Both the position numbers and the translations under genes were made by a program. The notes beneath the pieces are model-generated. The model did not search any database, was not told where the DNA came from, and saw only the letters and a program-made list of their open reading frames with translations. This document shows, in pieces, positions 1 through 8,205 of a stretch of 64,000 nt of DNA; within the stretch, counting starts at the first letter, position 1, and each line of letters opens with the position of its first letter. This stretch comes from Streptomyces sp. AJS327 (GTDB lineage Bacteria; Actinomycetota; Actinomycetes; Streptomycetales; Streptomycetaceae): contig NZ_SKBR01000002.1 of the NCBI RefSeq assembly GCF_013450295.1, forward strand, positions 806,001 through 870,000, in the 5' to 3' direction.

Positions 1-342
1 CGCGGGCCCGGCGGGCGGGACCGCCACCGTGGAGCCGCCGAACCCGCTGAGGCCCGGGCCGTGCCCGTCCGGCCACCCGCCCCCGGGCCCGTGCCCGGTA
101 TCGCCAGGCGCCACCGGGGGGCGGCGCGCGGCTGGCCAACGGCCCCGTCAGCGCGGGCCGTTCGCCGGCCGCCGCCCCCGGCCGCTCCCGCCCACCCCGC
201 CGGCCAGGCGGACACCGGCGCTCCCCGGGGAGACCACGGGAGGCCACCGGCCCCGTCCCGTCCGCCGCCGCACCGCCCGTCCCGTCCACCCCACCCGGTG
301 GGCCACCACCCCTCCCGTCCTCCCTCCCCGTCCGCCCAGCTC
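1..342. other. Leader region with no supported gene
   Basis: This GC-rich stretch is rich in CCG and CCC runs and is open in several frames, but none shows recognisable protein sequence. One plus frame closes with a TGA at 51-53 and could be the last codons of an upstream gene cut by the window edge. Nothing recognisable is in those 17 codons. I see no convincing promoter. Confidence 0.5.
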
Positions 343-356
343 AGGAGGCACCCGTA

Positions 357-1583
357 GTGGATCCGTACGACGGCATGCCGGAACCGGTGCGCCGCGCCTG
401 GGAGCGGAGCCTGCGCGGCGGCCGGGCCGCGCTCTCCCGCCGCGCGCTGCTCGGCGCGCTCGGCGCCGGTGGGGCGGCGCTGGCCGGATGCGGCATCCCG
501 CCCGCGGCCGGGAACGGCGGAGCGGACCGGGCGCCCGACCACTCCCGCCGCGAGCGTGAACTGACCTTCGCCAACTGGCCGCTCTACATCGACGTGGACG
601 AGAAGAACGGCGAGCGGCGCCCCACCCTCGACCGTTTCCAGCGGAAACACGGCATCACCGTGCGGTACGTCGAGGACATCAACGACAACAACGAGTTCTA
701 CGGCAAACTCCGCCCCCAGCTGGCGGCGGGCCGCGGCACCGGACGCGACCTGGTGTGCCTCTCGGACTGGATGGCCGGGCGGCTGATCCGGCAGGGCTGG
801 GCGCAGCGCCTCGACCCCGCGCGGATGCCGAACGCGGTGACCAACCTGGAGGACCGCTTCCGCACCGCCCCGCACGACCCGGGCCGCCAGTACAGCTACC
901 CCTGGGCCGGTACCGCCTGCGTGCTGGCGTACAACAGTGCGGCCACCGACGGGAAACGGGTCACCAGCGTGCGTCAGCTGCTGGAGGACCGGAGGCTGCG
1001 GGGCAAGGTGTCGCTGCTCACCGAGATGCGGGACACCGTGGGCATGACGCTGCTCGACACGGGCGTCGATCCGGGGGAGGTCACCGCGCGCCAGTACCGC
1101 TCCGCGATCACCCGGCTGCGACGGGCCGTCGACAGCGGACAGCTGCGCCGCTTCACCGGCAACGACTACCTCGACGAGCTGAACTCCGGGGACATCGCGG
1201 CCTGTCTCGCCTGGGCGGGCGACATCGTCCAGCTCCGGCAGGACAACCCGCGGATCCGCTACCACATTCCGGACAGCGGCTACCTCGCCGCCACCGACGA
1301 CCTGCTGGTCCCCGCGCACGCCCGGCACCGGGCCAACGCGGAGGCGCTGATCGACCACTACTACCAGCCCCGCGAAGCCGCCGAACTCGCCGCCTGGGTC
1401 AACTACATCTGCCCGGTGACCGGAGCCCGGGCACGGATGGAGAGAATCGACCCCGAGCTCGCCGCCGATCCGCTGATCTTCCCGACCGGCAGGATGCTCA
1501 CCCGGGGCCGGACCTTCCGCGCGCTGGACGACGAGGAGGAGACCGCGTTCGAGGAGGAGTTCGCCCGGCTGATCGGCGCCTGA
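357..1583 (+). CDS. Polyamine (spermidine/putrescine) ABC transporter substrate-binding lipoprotein
   Basis: Encodes 408 residues from a GTG start with AGGAGG at 343-348, 8 bases upstream. The N-terminus has an arginine pair (R28-R29), a hydrophobic run and a lipobox LAGC with Cys45, so the mature protein should be a membrane-tethered lipoprotein, possibly Tat-exported. The segment after the linker (FANWPLYID, then a long PotD-like alpha/beta binding fold with the NDNNEFY stretch) is typical of PotD/PotF polyamine-binding proteins. It would capture spermidine or putrescine outside the membrane and pass it to the two permeases. It heads a run with the ATPase and permease genes. The gap to the ATPase is 129 bp, so a second promoter there cannot be excluded. 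Substrate is inferred from the family and from the amine oxidoreductase downstream. Confidence 0.9.
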   Translation: MDPYDGMPEPVRRAWERSLRGGRAALSRRALLGALGAGGAALAGCGIPPAAGNGGADRAPDHSRRERELTFANWPLYIDVDEKNGERRPTLDRFQRKHGITVRYVEDINDNNEFYGKLRPQLAAGRGTGRDLVCLSDWMAGRLIRQGWAQRLDPARMPNAVTNLEDRFRTAPHDPGRQYSYPWAGTACVLAYNSAATDGKRVTSVRQLLEDRRLRGKVSLLTEMRDTVGMTLLDTGVDPGEVTARQYRSAITRLRRAVDSGQLRRFTGNDYLDELNSGDIAACLAWAGDIVQLRQDNPRIRYHIPDSGYLAATDDLLVPAHARHRANAEALIDHYYQPREAAELAAWVNYICPVTGARARMERIDPELAADPLIFPTGRMLTRGRTFRALDDEEETAFEEEFARLIGA

Positions 1584-1712
1584 CACCGGCCGCCGGGCGC
1601 GGGCGGCGTCGGAGCCAGCCCACGGACCGGCGTCGCGGGACGGGGCCACGGACCGGCGCCATGGACGGTGGCGCGGGCCGAACGGACAGGGGAGCAGGGG
1701 GAGTAGCGGAAC

Positions 1713-3116
1713 ATGACCATCTCGCTGGCCGGGGTCAGCAAGGCGTTCGGCGGGCACCCCGCCCTGCGCCCCCTCGACCTCACCGTGCCCGACGGCTGCT
1801 ACTTCGCCCTCCTCGGCGCCTCGGGCAGCGGCAAGACCACCCTCCTGCGCCTGATCGCGGGGCTGGAGGAGCCCACCACCGGCACCGTCACCCTGGACGG
1901 CGCCGACATCACCGCCGAGCCACCGCACCGGCGGCCCGTCAACACCGTCTTCCAGCACTACGCGCTCTTCCCGCACCTGGACGTCTGGGAGAACGTCGCC
2001 TTCGGCCTGCGCCGCCGGAAGGCGACCGGGGTGCGCGAACGGGTGCGGGAGATGCTCGACCTGGTGGAGCTGGGCCCCTACGCCCGGCGCAGACCACGGG
2101 AGCTGTCCGGCGGCCAGCAGCAGCGCGTCGCGCTCGCGCGGGCGCTCGTCAACCGCCCCCGGGTGCTGCTCCTCGACGAACCGCTCGCCGCCCTCGACCC
2201 CACCCTCCGCCGCCAGTTGCGCCGCGAACTCAAGCGCGCGCACGCCGAGACCGGCGTCACCTTCGTCCACGTCACCCACGACCAGGAGGAGGCGCTCGCG
2301 CTCGCCGACCGGCTGGCGGTGCTCCACGAGGGACGGCTGGAGCAGACCGGACCACCCGAGGTGCTGTACGAGGAGCCACGCACCGCCCACGTCGCCCGGC
2401 TTCTCGGCGCCGCCAACCTGCTGGAGGCCGAGGCCGAGACCGAGCGGCACGACGGAGCGGAAGCGCGGCTCCGCCTGCCCGGCGCGCACGGCACGCTGCG
2501 GATGCCCGCCCACCGCTGCCGCGTACCCGGCGTCGGCCCCGGACGGACCGTACTGCTCGGCATCCGCCCCGAGAAGCTCAGCCTCCACCACCCGGACGGC
2601 GAACCCGCCGACCCGGCGGGGGAGGTGGAGCGGCCGCCCGCCGAACCCGAGGCGCCGTACCGGGAGATACCCGGGGACGAGAACGAACGGGAGCCCCGGA
2701 CAGACGAGTTGCCCGAGCCGTACGCCGCGCCGGTCGCCGTGCCGGGCGTCGGCCTTGGCGCCGGACGGCGCGCCGAACCGGGCGTTCTGGTAGGCGGGTT
2801 GGCGGGGCCGGGCACCGAACCCGAGGCGGTGGACGGGGAGTTGCCCCCGGTGAACGGTACGGAAGACGGGGGCGCGGGCCCGCTCGGGCTGAACCGGATA
2901 CGCGGCACGCTCGTCGACACCAGCTACCTCGGCGTGGCGCTCCAGCACACCGTGCGGACCCCGGCGGGCGCCCTGCTGACCGTCCATCAGCCCCACACCC
3001 GGCGCGATCCGCGGCTGACCCCCGGCGTCCCCGTCGAGGTGCGCTGGGACCCGGCCCACACCTTCGCGCTGCCCGCCTCCCGTGGCGCGGGGGCCGACTC
3101 CCCGGAGGCGGAGTGA
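1713..3116 (+). CDS. Polyamine ABC transporter ATP-binding protein with a long C-terminal insert
   Basis: Encodes 467 residues, the PotA-type ATPase that powers polyamine import at the inner face of the membrane. The ABC domain is intact: Walker A GASGSGKT at 35-42, Q-loop Gln81, signature LSGGQ 131-135, Walker B with LLLDEP to 157, and switch His189. A TOBE regulatory domain follows from about residue 230, with IRPEKLSL near 284-291 and RIRGTLVDTSYLG near 395-407. Between these two TOBE pieces lies about 100 residues (about 293-391) of Pro/Glu/Gly-rich sequence that I do not expect in PotA homologues of about 360-390 residues. The stop overlaps the GTG of the first permease, so the pair is translationally coupled. 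Confidence 0.92.
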   Translation: MTISLAGVSKAFGGHPALRPLDLTVPDGCYFALLGASGSGKTTLLRLIAGLEEPTTGTVTLDGADITAEPPHRRPVNTVFQHYALFPHLDVWENVAFGLRRRKATGVRERVREMLDLVELGPYARRRPRELSGGQQQRVALARALVNRPRVLLLDEPLAALDPTLRRQLRRELKRAHAETGVTFVHVTHDQEEALALADRLAVLHEGRLEQTGPPEVLYEEPRTAHVARLLGAANLLEAEAETERHDGAEARLRLPGAHGTLRMPAHRCRVPGVGPGRTVLLGIRPEKLSLHHPDGEPADPAGEVERPPAEPEAPYREIPGDENEREPRTDELPEPYAAPVAVPGVGLGAGRRAEPGVLVGGLAGPGTEPEAVDGELPPVNGTEDGGAGPLGLNRIRGTLVDTSYLGVALQHTVRTPAGALLTVHQPHTRRDPRLTPGVPVEVRWDPAHTFALPASRGAGADSPEAE

Positions 3117-4054
3117 GCCGCTCCGCGACCGGCCGCCGCGCGGATCCCCGCTCCCGGCGGACCCGGCCCCGGCCCCGGTCTCCCCGCACCCCGTACCTGT
3201 TGCTGCTGCCCGCCGGACTGTGGCTGCTCGTCTTCTTCGCCGCCCCGGTCGTGTCCCAGGCGTCGACCTCGGTGCAGAGCGGCTCCGTCGCCGAGGGCTA
3301 CCGCGTCACCGGGGACCTCTCGCACTACGCGGAGGCGCTCACCGTCTACGGCGGGCACTTCCTGCGCTCCTTCGCCTACGCGGGCGCGGCCACGCTCGGC
3401 GCCCTGCTCATCGGCTACCCGCTGGCCCACACCCTCGCCTTCCGCGCCGGACGGTGGCGGGTCCCGCTGCTGGCCCTGGTGGTCGCCCCGTTCCTCACCA
3501 GCTTCCTGCTGCGCACCCTGGCCTGGAAGACGATCCTGTCCGACGGCGGGCCGCTGGTGGAGACGCTGAGCGCGCTGCGGGTGCTGGAGGTCACCGCCGC
3601 GCTCGGCCTGACCGGTGAGGACCGGATCCTCGCCTCCCCCCTCGCCGTCATCTGCGGTCTCGTCTACAACTTCCTGCCGTTCATGGTGCTCCCGCTGTAC
3701 GCCGCGCTCGAGCGCGTCGACCCCGCGCTGCGGGAGGCGGCCCGCGACGCCTACGCCACCCCGGCCGCCGCCTTCCGCACCGTGACCCTGCCGCTCTCCC
3801 TCCCCGGGGTGGCCGCCGGATCGCTCCTCACCTTCATCCCGGCCTCCGGCGACTACATCAACGCCCAGCTCCTCGGCTCCCCCGGAGAGCAGATGATCGG
3901 CAACGCCATCCAGAAGCGCTTCCTGAACGTGCTCGACTACCCCACGGCCGCCGCCATGTCCTTCCTGCTGATGGCGGCGGTACTGCTGCTCCTCTGCCTC
4001 CGGCCGCGCGGCGCCGTCCGGCCGCGCGGGGCCGCGCCCCGGGGGACCCACTGA
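3113..4054 (+). CDS. Polyamine ABC transporter permease (PotB type)
   Basis: Encodes 313 residues from GTG at 3113, which overlaps the ATPase stop as GTGA, with GGAGG at 3104-3108. A short Arg-rich cytoplasmic N-terminus precedes six predicted membrane spans, the first in YLLLLPAGLWLLVFFAAPVV. The EAA-type coupling loop that contacts the ATPase is visible as REAARDAYATPAAAFRTVTLPL near residue 204. It should form the membrane channel with the PotC-type partner that starts four bases before its end. The frame is open far upstream over the ATPase gene; that part is a shadow, and homology starts only at the GTG. Confidence 0.9.
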   Translation: MSRSATGRRADPRSRRTRPRPRSPRTPYLLLLPAGLWLLVFFAAPVVSQASTSVQSGSVAEGYRVTGDLSHYAEALTVYGGHFLRSFAYAGAATLGALLIGYPLAHTLAFRAGRWRVPLLALVVAPFLTSFLLRTLAWKTILSDGGPLVETLSALRVLEVTAALGLTGEDRILASPLAVICGLVYNFLPFMVLPLYAALERVDPALREAARDAYATPAAAFRTVTLPLSLPGVAAGSLLTFIPASGDYINAQLLGSPGEQMIGNAIQKRFLNVLDYPTAAAMSFLLMAAVLLLLCLRPRGAVRPRGAAPRGTH

Positions 4055-4860
4055 TGCGCGCCCCGCTCCGCTGGCTGCGCCGCAACGCCGTGGTGCTCGC
4101 GGGCGGCCTCGCCCTCGGCTACCTCCTGCTGCCCAGCCTGGTGGTGCTGGCCTACGCGTTCAACGACCCCGCGGGCCGCTTCAACCACGAGTGGCGCGGC
4201 CTCTCCCTCGACGCCTGGCGCGAGCCCTGCGCCGCCGACGGGCTGTGCGCCGCCCTCGGCAGCAGCCTCCGGGTGGCCGTGCCCGCGGCGCTGCTCGCCA
4301 CCGCCTTCGGCACCCTGGCCGCCCTCGCCCTCAGCCGCTACCGCTTCCGGGGCCGGGGCCTCGCGCACGCGCTCCTGCTGCTGCCGATGGCGCTGCCCGA
4401 GGTCGTGATGGGCGCCTCGCTCGCCGCGCTGTTCCTCAACGCGCGGACCGGCTTCGGCTACGGCACCGTGCTCGCCGCGCACATCATGTTCTGCCTCAGC
4501 TTCGTCGTCGTCGCCGTCAAGGCCCGGCTGGCCGGGCTCGACCCGCACCTGGAGGAGGCGGCGCGGGACCTGTACGCGGGGCCGTTCCAGACCTTCCGGC
4601 GGGTGACGCTGCCGCTGGCCGCCCCCGGCATCGCCGCCGGGGCCGCGCTGAGCTTCACGCTCTCCTTCGACGACGTGATCGTCACCCAGTTCACCTCCGG
4701 CCCGGCCACCGTGACCTTCCCGACGTACGTGTGGGGCGCCGCGCAGCGCGGAGTCCCCGTCCAGGCCAACGTGATCGGCACCGTGGTGCCGCTCGCCGCC
4801 GTGGCCCTGGTGGCCGCCGCCCGGCTCGCCGTCACCGTCCGACGCAGGAGGAACAGATGA
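4054..4860 (+). CDS. Polyamine ABC transporter permease (PotC type)
   Basis: Encodes 268 residues and starts at an ATG overlapping the previous stop (TGATG). It has about six hydrophobic segments. The EAA coupling loop appears as EEAARDLYAGPFQTFRRVTLPL in the second half, followed by the family's SFDDVIVTQF stretch that is characteristic of PotC. It forms the second half of the polyamine channel. Its own stop overlaps the ATG of the oxidoreductase (ATGA), so uptake and first catabolic step appear to be translated from one message. Confidence 0.9.
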   Translation: MRAPLRWLRRNAVVLAGGLALGYLLLPSLVVLAYAFNDPAGRFNHEWRGLSLDAWREPCAADGLCAALGSSLRVAVPAALLATAFGTLAALALSRYRFRGRGLAHALLLLPMALPEVVMGASLAALFLNARTGFGYGTVLAAHIMFCLSFVVVAVKARLAGLDPHLEEAARDLYAGPFQTFRRVTLPLAAPGIAAGAALSFTLSFDDVIVTQFTSGPATVTFPTYVWGAAQRGVPVQANVIGTVVPLAAVALVAAARLAVTVRRRRNR

Positions 4861-6287
4861 CCGCCCCGGACCCCGCAGCCGTCGCACGGGCGCTAGCCGA
4901 GGCCCGGCCCGCCCCGTTCTGGCTCGACGACCCCGCGCGCCGCCCCCGCCCCCGGCCGCCGCTCACCGGCGACGAGGAGTGCGAACTGCTCGTCGTCGGC
5001 GGCGGCTACACCGGACTCTGGACGGCGCTGGCCGCCAAGGAGCGCGACCCGGCCCGCGACGTGCTGCTGCTGGAGGGCAGGGAACTGGGCTGGGCCGCCT
5101 CCGGCCGGAACGGCGGCTTCTGCTCCTCCTCCCTCACCCACGGGTTCGCCAACGGGCTCGCCCGCTGGCCCGGGGAGATCGACACGCTGGAGGAGCTGGG
5201 CGCCCGGAACCTCGACGCCATCGAGGAAGCCGTCGAACGGTACGGCATCGACTGCGACTTCGAGCGCACCGGCGAGATGTTCTGCGCCACCGAGCCCTAC
5301 CAGGCGGCCGCGCTCCGCGCCGACGCCGAGGAGGCCCGGCGGCTCGGCGTCGACGAGGGGCTGACCTTCCTCGACCGGGACGCGGTGCGCGCCGAGGTCG
5401 ACTCCCCACTGTTCCTCGCCGGGCTCTGGGACCGCTGGGGCGTCGCGCTGCTCAACCCCGCCCGGCTGGTGTGGGGCCTGGCCCGCGCCTGCGTCCAGGC
5501 CGGGGTGCGGATCCACGAGCACAGCCCCGTCCGGTCGCTCACCCCGGCCGGGCCGGGGCGTGCCGGGCTCACCGCCCGGACGCCGCACGGCACGGTCCGG
5601 GCGGCGCGCGCCGCCCTGGGCACCAACGCCTTCCCGCCCCTGACGCGCGGCGCCCGCCGCCGCACCGTGCCCGCCTGGGACTACGTGCTGGTCACCGAAC
5701 CGCTGACGGAGGAGCAACTGGCCTCGGTGGGCTGGCGGAACCGGCAGGGTCTGGGCGACTGCGGCAACCGCTTCCACTACTTCCGCCGCACCGCCGACCA
5801 GCGGATCCTCTGGGGCGGATACGACACCGTGTACCACTACGGCGGCCGCCTCACCCCCGCCCACGACCAGCGCGACGCCACCTTCCGGCGACTCGCCCGG
5901 CACTTCCAGCGCTGCTTCCCGCAGCTCGCCGGGGTGCGCTTCACCCACCGCTGGGGTGGCGCCGTCGACACCTCCTCCCGCTTCACGGTCTTCTTCGGCA
6001 CCGAGTTCGACGGGCGGCTCGCACACGCCTCCGGATACACCGGACTCGGCGTGGGCGCCTCCCGGTTCGGCGCCGAGGTGCTGCTCGACCTGCTGGACGG
6101 ACGGGACACCGCCCGCACCCGCCTGGAGCTGGTCCGCTCACCACCGCGCCGCTTCCCGCCCGAGCCCCTGCGCTGGGCGGGGATCCGGCTCACCCAGTGG
6201 TCCCTGGCCCGCGCCGACGCCCACGCGGGCCGCCGGAACCCCTGGCTGCGCGCACTCGACCGGGCCGGGATGGGCTTCACCAGCTGA
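4857..6287 (+). CDS. FAD-dependent amine oxidoreductase (gamma-glutamylputrescine oxidase-like, DAO family)
   Basis: Encodes 476 residues. After about 44 residues comes the dinucleotide-binding strand ELLVVGGGYTGLWTALAA (Gly-rich loop about 48-53), then SGRNGGFCSSSL, which in the DAO/PuuB family sits beside the flavin. The C-terminal HASGYTGLGVGASRFGAEVLLDLL closes the FAD site. Members oxidise a primary or secondary amine to an aldehyde, releasing ammonia or amine and hydrogen peroxide. Its ATGA overlap with the polyamine permease supports a substrate in the putrescine/spermidine pathway. Exact substrate (free versus glutamylated putrescine) cannot be read from sequence. No glutamylputrescine synthetase gene is in the window. 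Confidence 0.87.
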   Translation: MTAPDPAAVARALAEARPAPFWLDDPARRPRPRPPLTGDEECELLVVGGGYTGLWTALAAKERDPARDVLLLEGRELGWAASGRNGGFCSSSLTHGFANGLARWPGEIDTLEELGARNLDAIEEAVERYGIDCDFERTGEMFCATEPYQAAALRADAEEARRLGVDEGLTFLDRDAVRAEVDSPLFLAGLWDRWGVALLNPARLVWGLARACVQAGVRIHEHSPVRSLTPAGPGRAGLTARTPHGTVRAARAALGTNAFPPLTRGARRRTVPAWDYVLVTEPLTEEQLASVGWRNRQGLGDCGNRFHYFRRTADQRILWGGYDTVYHYGGRLTPAHDQRDATFRRLARHFQRCFPQLAGVRFTHRWGGAVDTSSRFTVFFGTEFDGRLAHASGYTGLGVGASRFGAEVLLDLLDGRDTARTRLELVRSPPRRFPPEPLRWAGIRLTQWSLARADAHAGRRNPWLRALDRAGMGFTS

Positions 6288-6296
6288 CGCCCGCCC

Positions 6297-6326
6297 GTGG
6301 CCCGGGCCCGCCCCTGGCCCGGCCAC
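6297..6326 (+). terminator. Imperfect GC-rich stem-loop after the polyamine operon
   Basis: GTGGCCCGGGCC at 6297-6308 pairs, with one bulged C, with GGCCCGGCCAC at 6316-6326. It starts 9 bases after the oxidoreductase stop. There is no U-tract, as is common in actinobacteria. Confidence 0.5.
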
Positions 6327-6609
6327 CCTCCCCGGCCCGTCCCTGACCCCGGCCTCCCGCCGGTCCCGGCCCGGCCCGGGCTCCCCCGGGGCGGCTGGTG
6401 CCAGGGGCGCGGTGGGTGCGCCCGGTACGCGCGGGCGCGCTCCCGGCGCATCGACCGCCCGAACCGGTGTAAGGAACCCGGCCCGGAGCGCTCTCTCCCC
6501 TCGAAGGCCCACGCTCCGCCCCGCTCCGCCCCGTGTACGGCGCGGCGGACGGCGGACGGCGGGCCCATGTGGCGGGGAGACGCAACGACCGGAAGGGGAG
6601 AGCGACTTC
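6327..6609. other. Intergenic region without a supported gene
   Basis: Roughly 280 bases between the terminator-like hairpin and the next start. Composition is GC-rich and frames are open, but no reading frame shows protein-like sequence. GGAAGGGGAG at about 6590-6599 is the ribosome binding site of the downstream gene. Confidence 0.45.
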
Positions 6610-7071
6610 ATGAGCGGCACAGCGGGGGTTGAACGCGCCGTCGAATGGCTCGTGTCGGCGGCTGGTGATCCGGCCGCCTGCCGGTGGGAGTGGGAACGCG
6701 ACCCCCTGGGGGTGGTACTGCTGCCCGCGGGGCGGCTCTGGGACGTGCTGATCGCCGGGGCGCCGCTCGGCCGCCCCGCGCTGGAGGTCCTCATCGGGGG
6801 CTCCGGGCGGCCGGGCCCCGTCCTGGGGGACTTCGCCGACGCGCGGCTGGGGTTCTTCGTCCCGCCGGGCACCGCCGAGCGCTGGATCGGCAGCGGCATC
6901 CGCTGCGCGGGTCAGGGCAGCTGGATCGCCGTCCCCTACCCCGGGCGGCCCACCGGCGGAGCCCGCTGGCTCGTGCCACCGGACGGCAGCGGCACCCTCA
7001 ACGACCCGGTGGCCCTGGAACTGGCCCTGCACGAGGCGGCCGCCCGCTCCGCCGGAGGGGAGGACCACTGA
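6610..7071 (+). CDS. Conserved hypothetical protein, DNA primase/polymerase-domain-like
   Basis: Encodes 153 residues from ATG with a GGAAGGGGAG site upstream. Features are a Trp-rich start (EWLVSAAG, CRWEWERD), a central GVVLLPAGRLWDVL strand pair, and a C-terminal RWLVPPDGSGTLNDPVALELALHEAA. From memory this last block resembles small actinobacterial proteins annotated as bifunctional DNA primase/polymerase (Prim-Pol) fragments, but no complete catalytic triad is evident, so I do not assign enzymatic activity. The last 74 bases overlap convergently with the PAP2 gene. Coding is supported by start, RBS and a protein-like composition. Confidence 0.6.
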   Translation: MSGTAGVERAVEWLVSAAGDPAACRWEWERDPLGVVLLPAGRLWDVLIAGAPLGRPALEVLIGGSGRPGPVLGDFADARLGFFVPPGTAERWIGSGIRCAGQGSWIAVPYPGRPTGGARWLVPPDGSGTLNDPVALELALHEAAARSAGGEDH

Positions 7072-7666
7072 ACGCCGCGGCCGCCGCCAGCAGCGGCAGC
7101 GCCAGACACCAGGCGCCGAACACGTCCAGCGGCCAGTGGTATCCGCGCCACACCAGACCCGCCCCGCTCAGCACCACCGCCACGACGGCCACCACCGGCG
7201 GCAGCGGGCCACCCCACCACCGGGAGGCGGCCCCCGGGGCGCGCCGCGCCAGCAGGGCCGCGCCGCCCCAGGCCACCGCGAGGGTCGCGGCGTGCCCTGA
7301 CGGGTAGTAGCCGCCGCCGCCCAGCGGACCAGGGCGGTCCGTCCACGCCTTGAGGAGGGAGACCACCGGGGGCACGGCGGCCATCGCGAGGAGGCAGCAG
7401 CACACCGCCCGCCACCGGTGGCCCCGTACCCCCACCCAGAGCGCCGCCGCGCCCAGCACCGGCAGCGCGACCTCCATGTTGCCGAGATCGGCGAGGAGTT
7501 CGGCGACCGGCTCAGGCGGCGCCGAGCGGCGCATCGCGCCGCCCAGCCGCTCATCGGCGGTGCGCGCCGCACCGCCCGCGCCGACCTGCCAGGTGGTCAG
7601 CGCGAACAGCGGCACGGCGAGCACCGCCGGGCCGGGCCAGCGGACCCGGCCGGCCGGAAGGCTCAT
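6998..7666 (-). CDS. PAP2-family membrane phosphatase
   Basis: Encodes 222 residues with five or six hydrophobic segments. All three PAP2 signature blocks are in order: K106 to R111-P112 in KAWTDRPGP, PSGH at 122-125, and RGYHWPLD with Arg174, His177 and Asp181. These form the acid-phosphatase site that removes phosphate from a lipid such as phosphatidic acid or an undecaprenyl/polyprenyl diphosphate, facing outward. The specific substrate is not readable. Its 3' end runs 74 bases into the convergent small gene. A strong palindrome lies about 70-105 bases upstream of the start. Confidence 0.85.
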   Translation of the reverse strand: MSLPAGRVRWPGPAVLAVPLFALTTWQVGAGGAARTADERLGGAMRRSAPPEPVAELLADLGNMEVALPVLGAAALWVGVRGHRWRAVCCCLLAMAAVPPVVSLLKAWTDRPGPLGGGGYYPSGHAATLAVAWGGAALLARRAPGAASRWWGGPLPPVVAVVAVVLSGAGLVWRGYHWPLDVFGAWCLALPLLAAAAAFSGPPLRRSGRPPRAGPVPGPPGR

Positions 7667-7731
7667 CGGACGGCACCCCGCCGTCGACGGCCGGGCCCGG
7701 CGACCCGCGCGAGGACACCCGCCGATGAGGA

Positions 7732-7771
7732 CAGCCGCTCCGGTCCAGGGGGGAGTGTTCCGGAGCGGCTG
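7732..7771. promoter_or_regulatory. Perfect 12-bp inverted repeat upstream of the PAP2 gene
   Basis: CAGCCGCTCCGG at 7732-7743 and its exact complement CCGGAGCGGCTG at 7760-7771 are separated by 16 bases. It could be a terminator for an unseen transcript, an RNA hairpin in the PAP2 leader, or a dimeric operator. There is no run of T on either side. Confidence 0.5.
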
Positions 7772-8205
7772 CCGCGACCGGGGTTCCGCCGATCCCGGGG
7801 GGTGTGGGACAAGCGGTCATCCGATCGGTTGAGGAGCGTGCGCCAGGGCACGGCCGGGACGGTCACCCGTGGTCGACGGCCCCGGAGAGTGGTGAAGGAG
7901 TCCCTCGCAACACCCGGCAACTGGAGGAAACCGTACGGCAGCGGGGAACCGCCGAACAGGCAGGTCACCCACCGGACATGGCCCTCGCACACATTCTTCA
8001 CCGCGGCTCGACGGCGGCTCGCCCGGGGTCACCACGGGTCCTTCCCCGGCCCACCCAACCCACCCGTCGCACGCCGGCCCCGGCTCCGGCCCCGTTCCGG
8101 ACATCCGGGTCCCGCCCGGCCGTCACGGTCGGGGCCCGGACACTCCCGGGCTGGCCGGGGAGACGGGCGGCCGGGCCCGGAGCGCGCCGCCCCGGGCCCC
8201 GCCGG
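7772..8205. other. Intergenic region without a supported gene
   Basis: About 430 bases between the PAP2 leader and the gabT stop. Frames are open because of GC content, but translations are low-complexity and lack a start with a ribosome binding site. No tRNA-like cloverleaf or repeat array is seen. Confidence 0.5.

Noticed and set aside
755..3112. Very long plus-strand open frame running into the first permease
   Set aside because: Over this stretch it is only an Arg/Pro/Ala-rich antiframe of the binding-protein and ATPase genes; protein-like sequence starts at the GTG at 3113.
7804..8205. Possible small protein between PAP2 and gabT
   Set aside because: Frames are open but low in complexity, with no ribosome site before any ATG or GTG and no recognisable motif.
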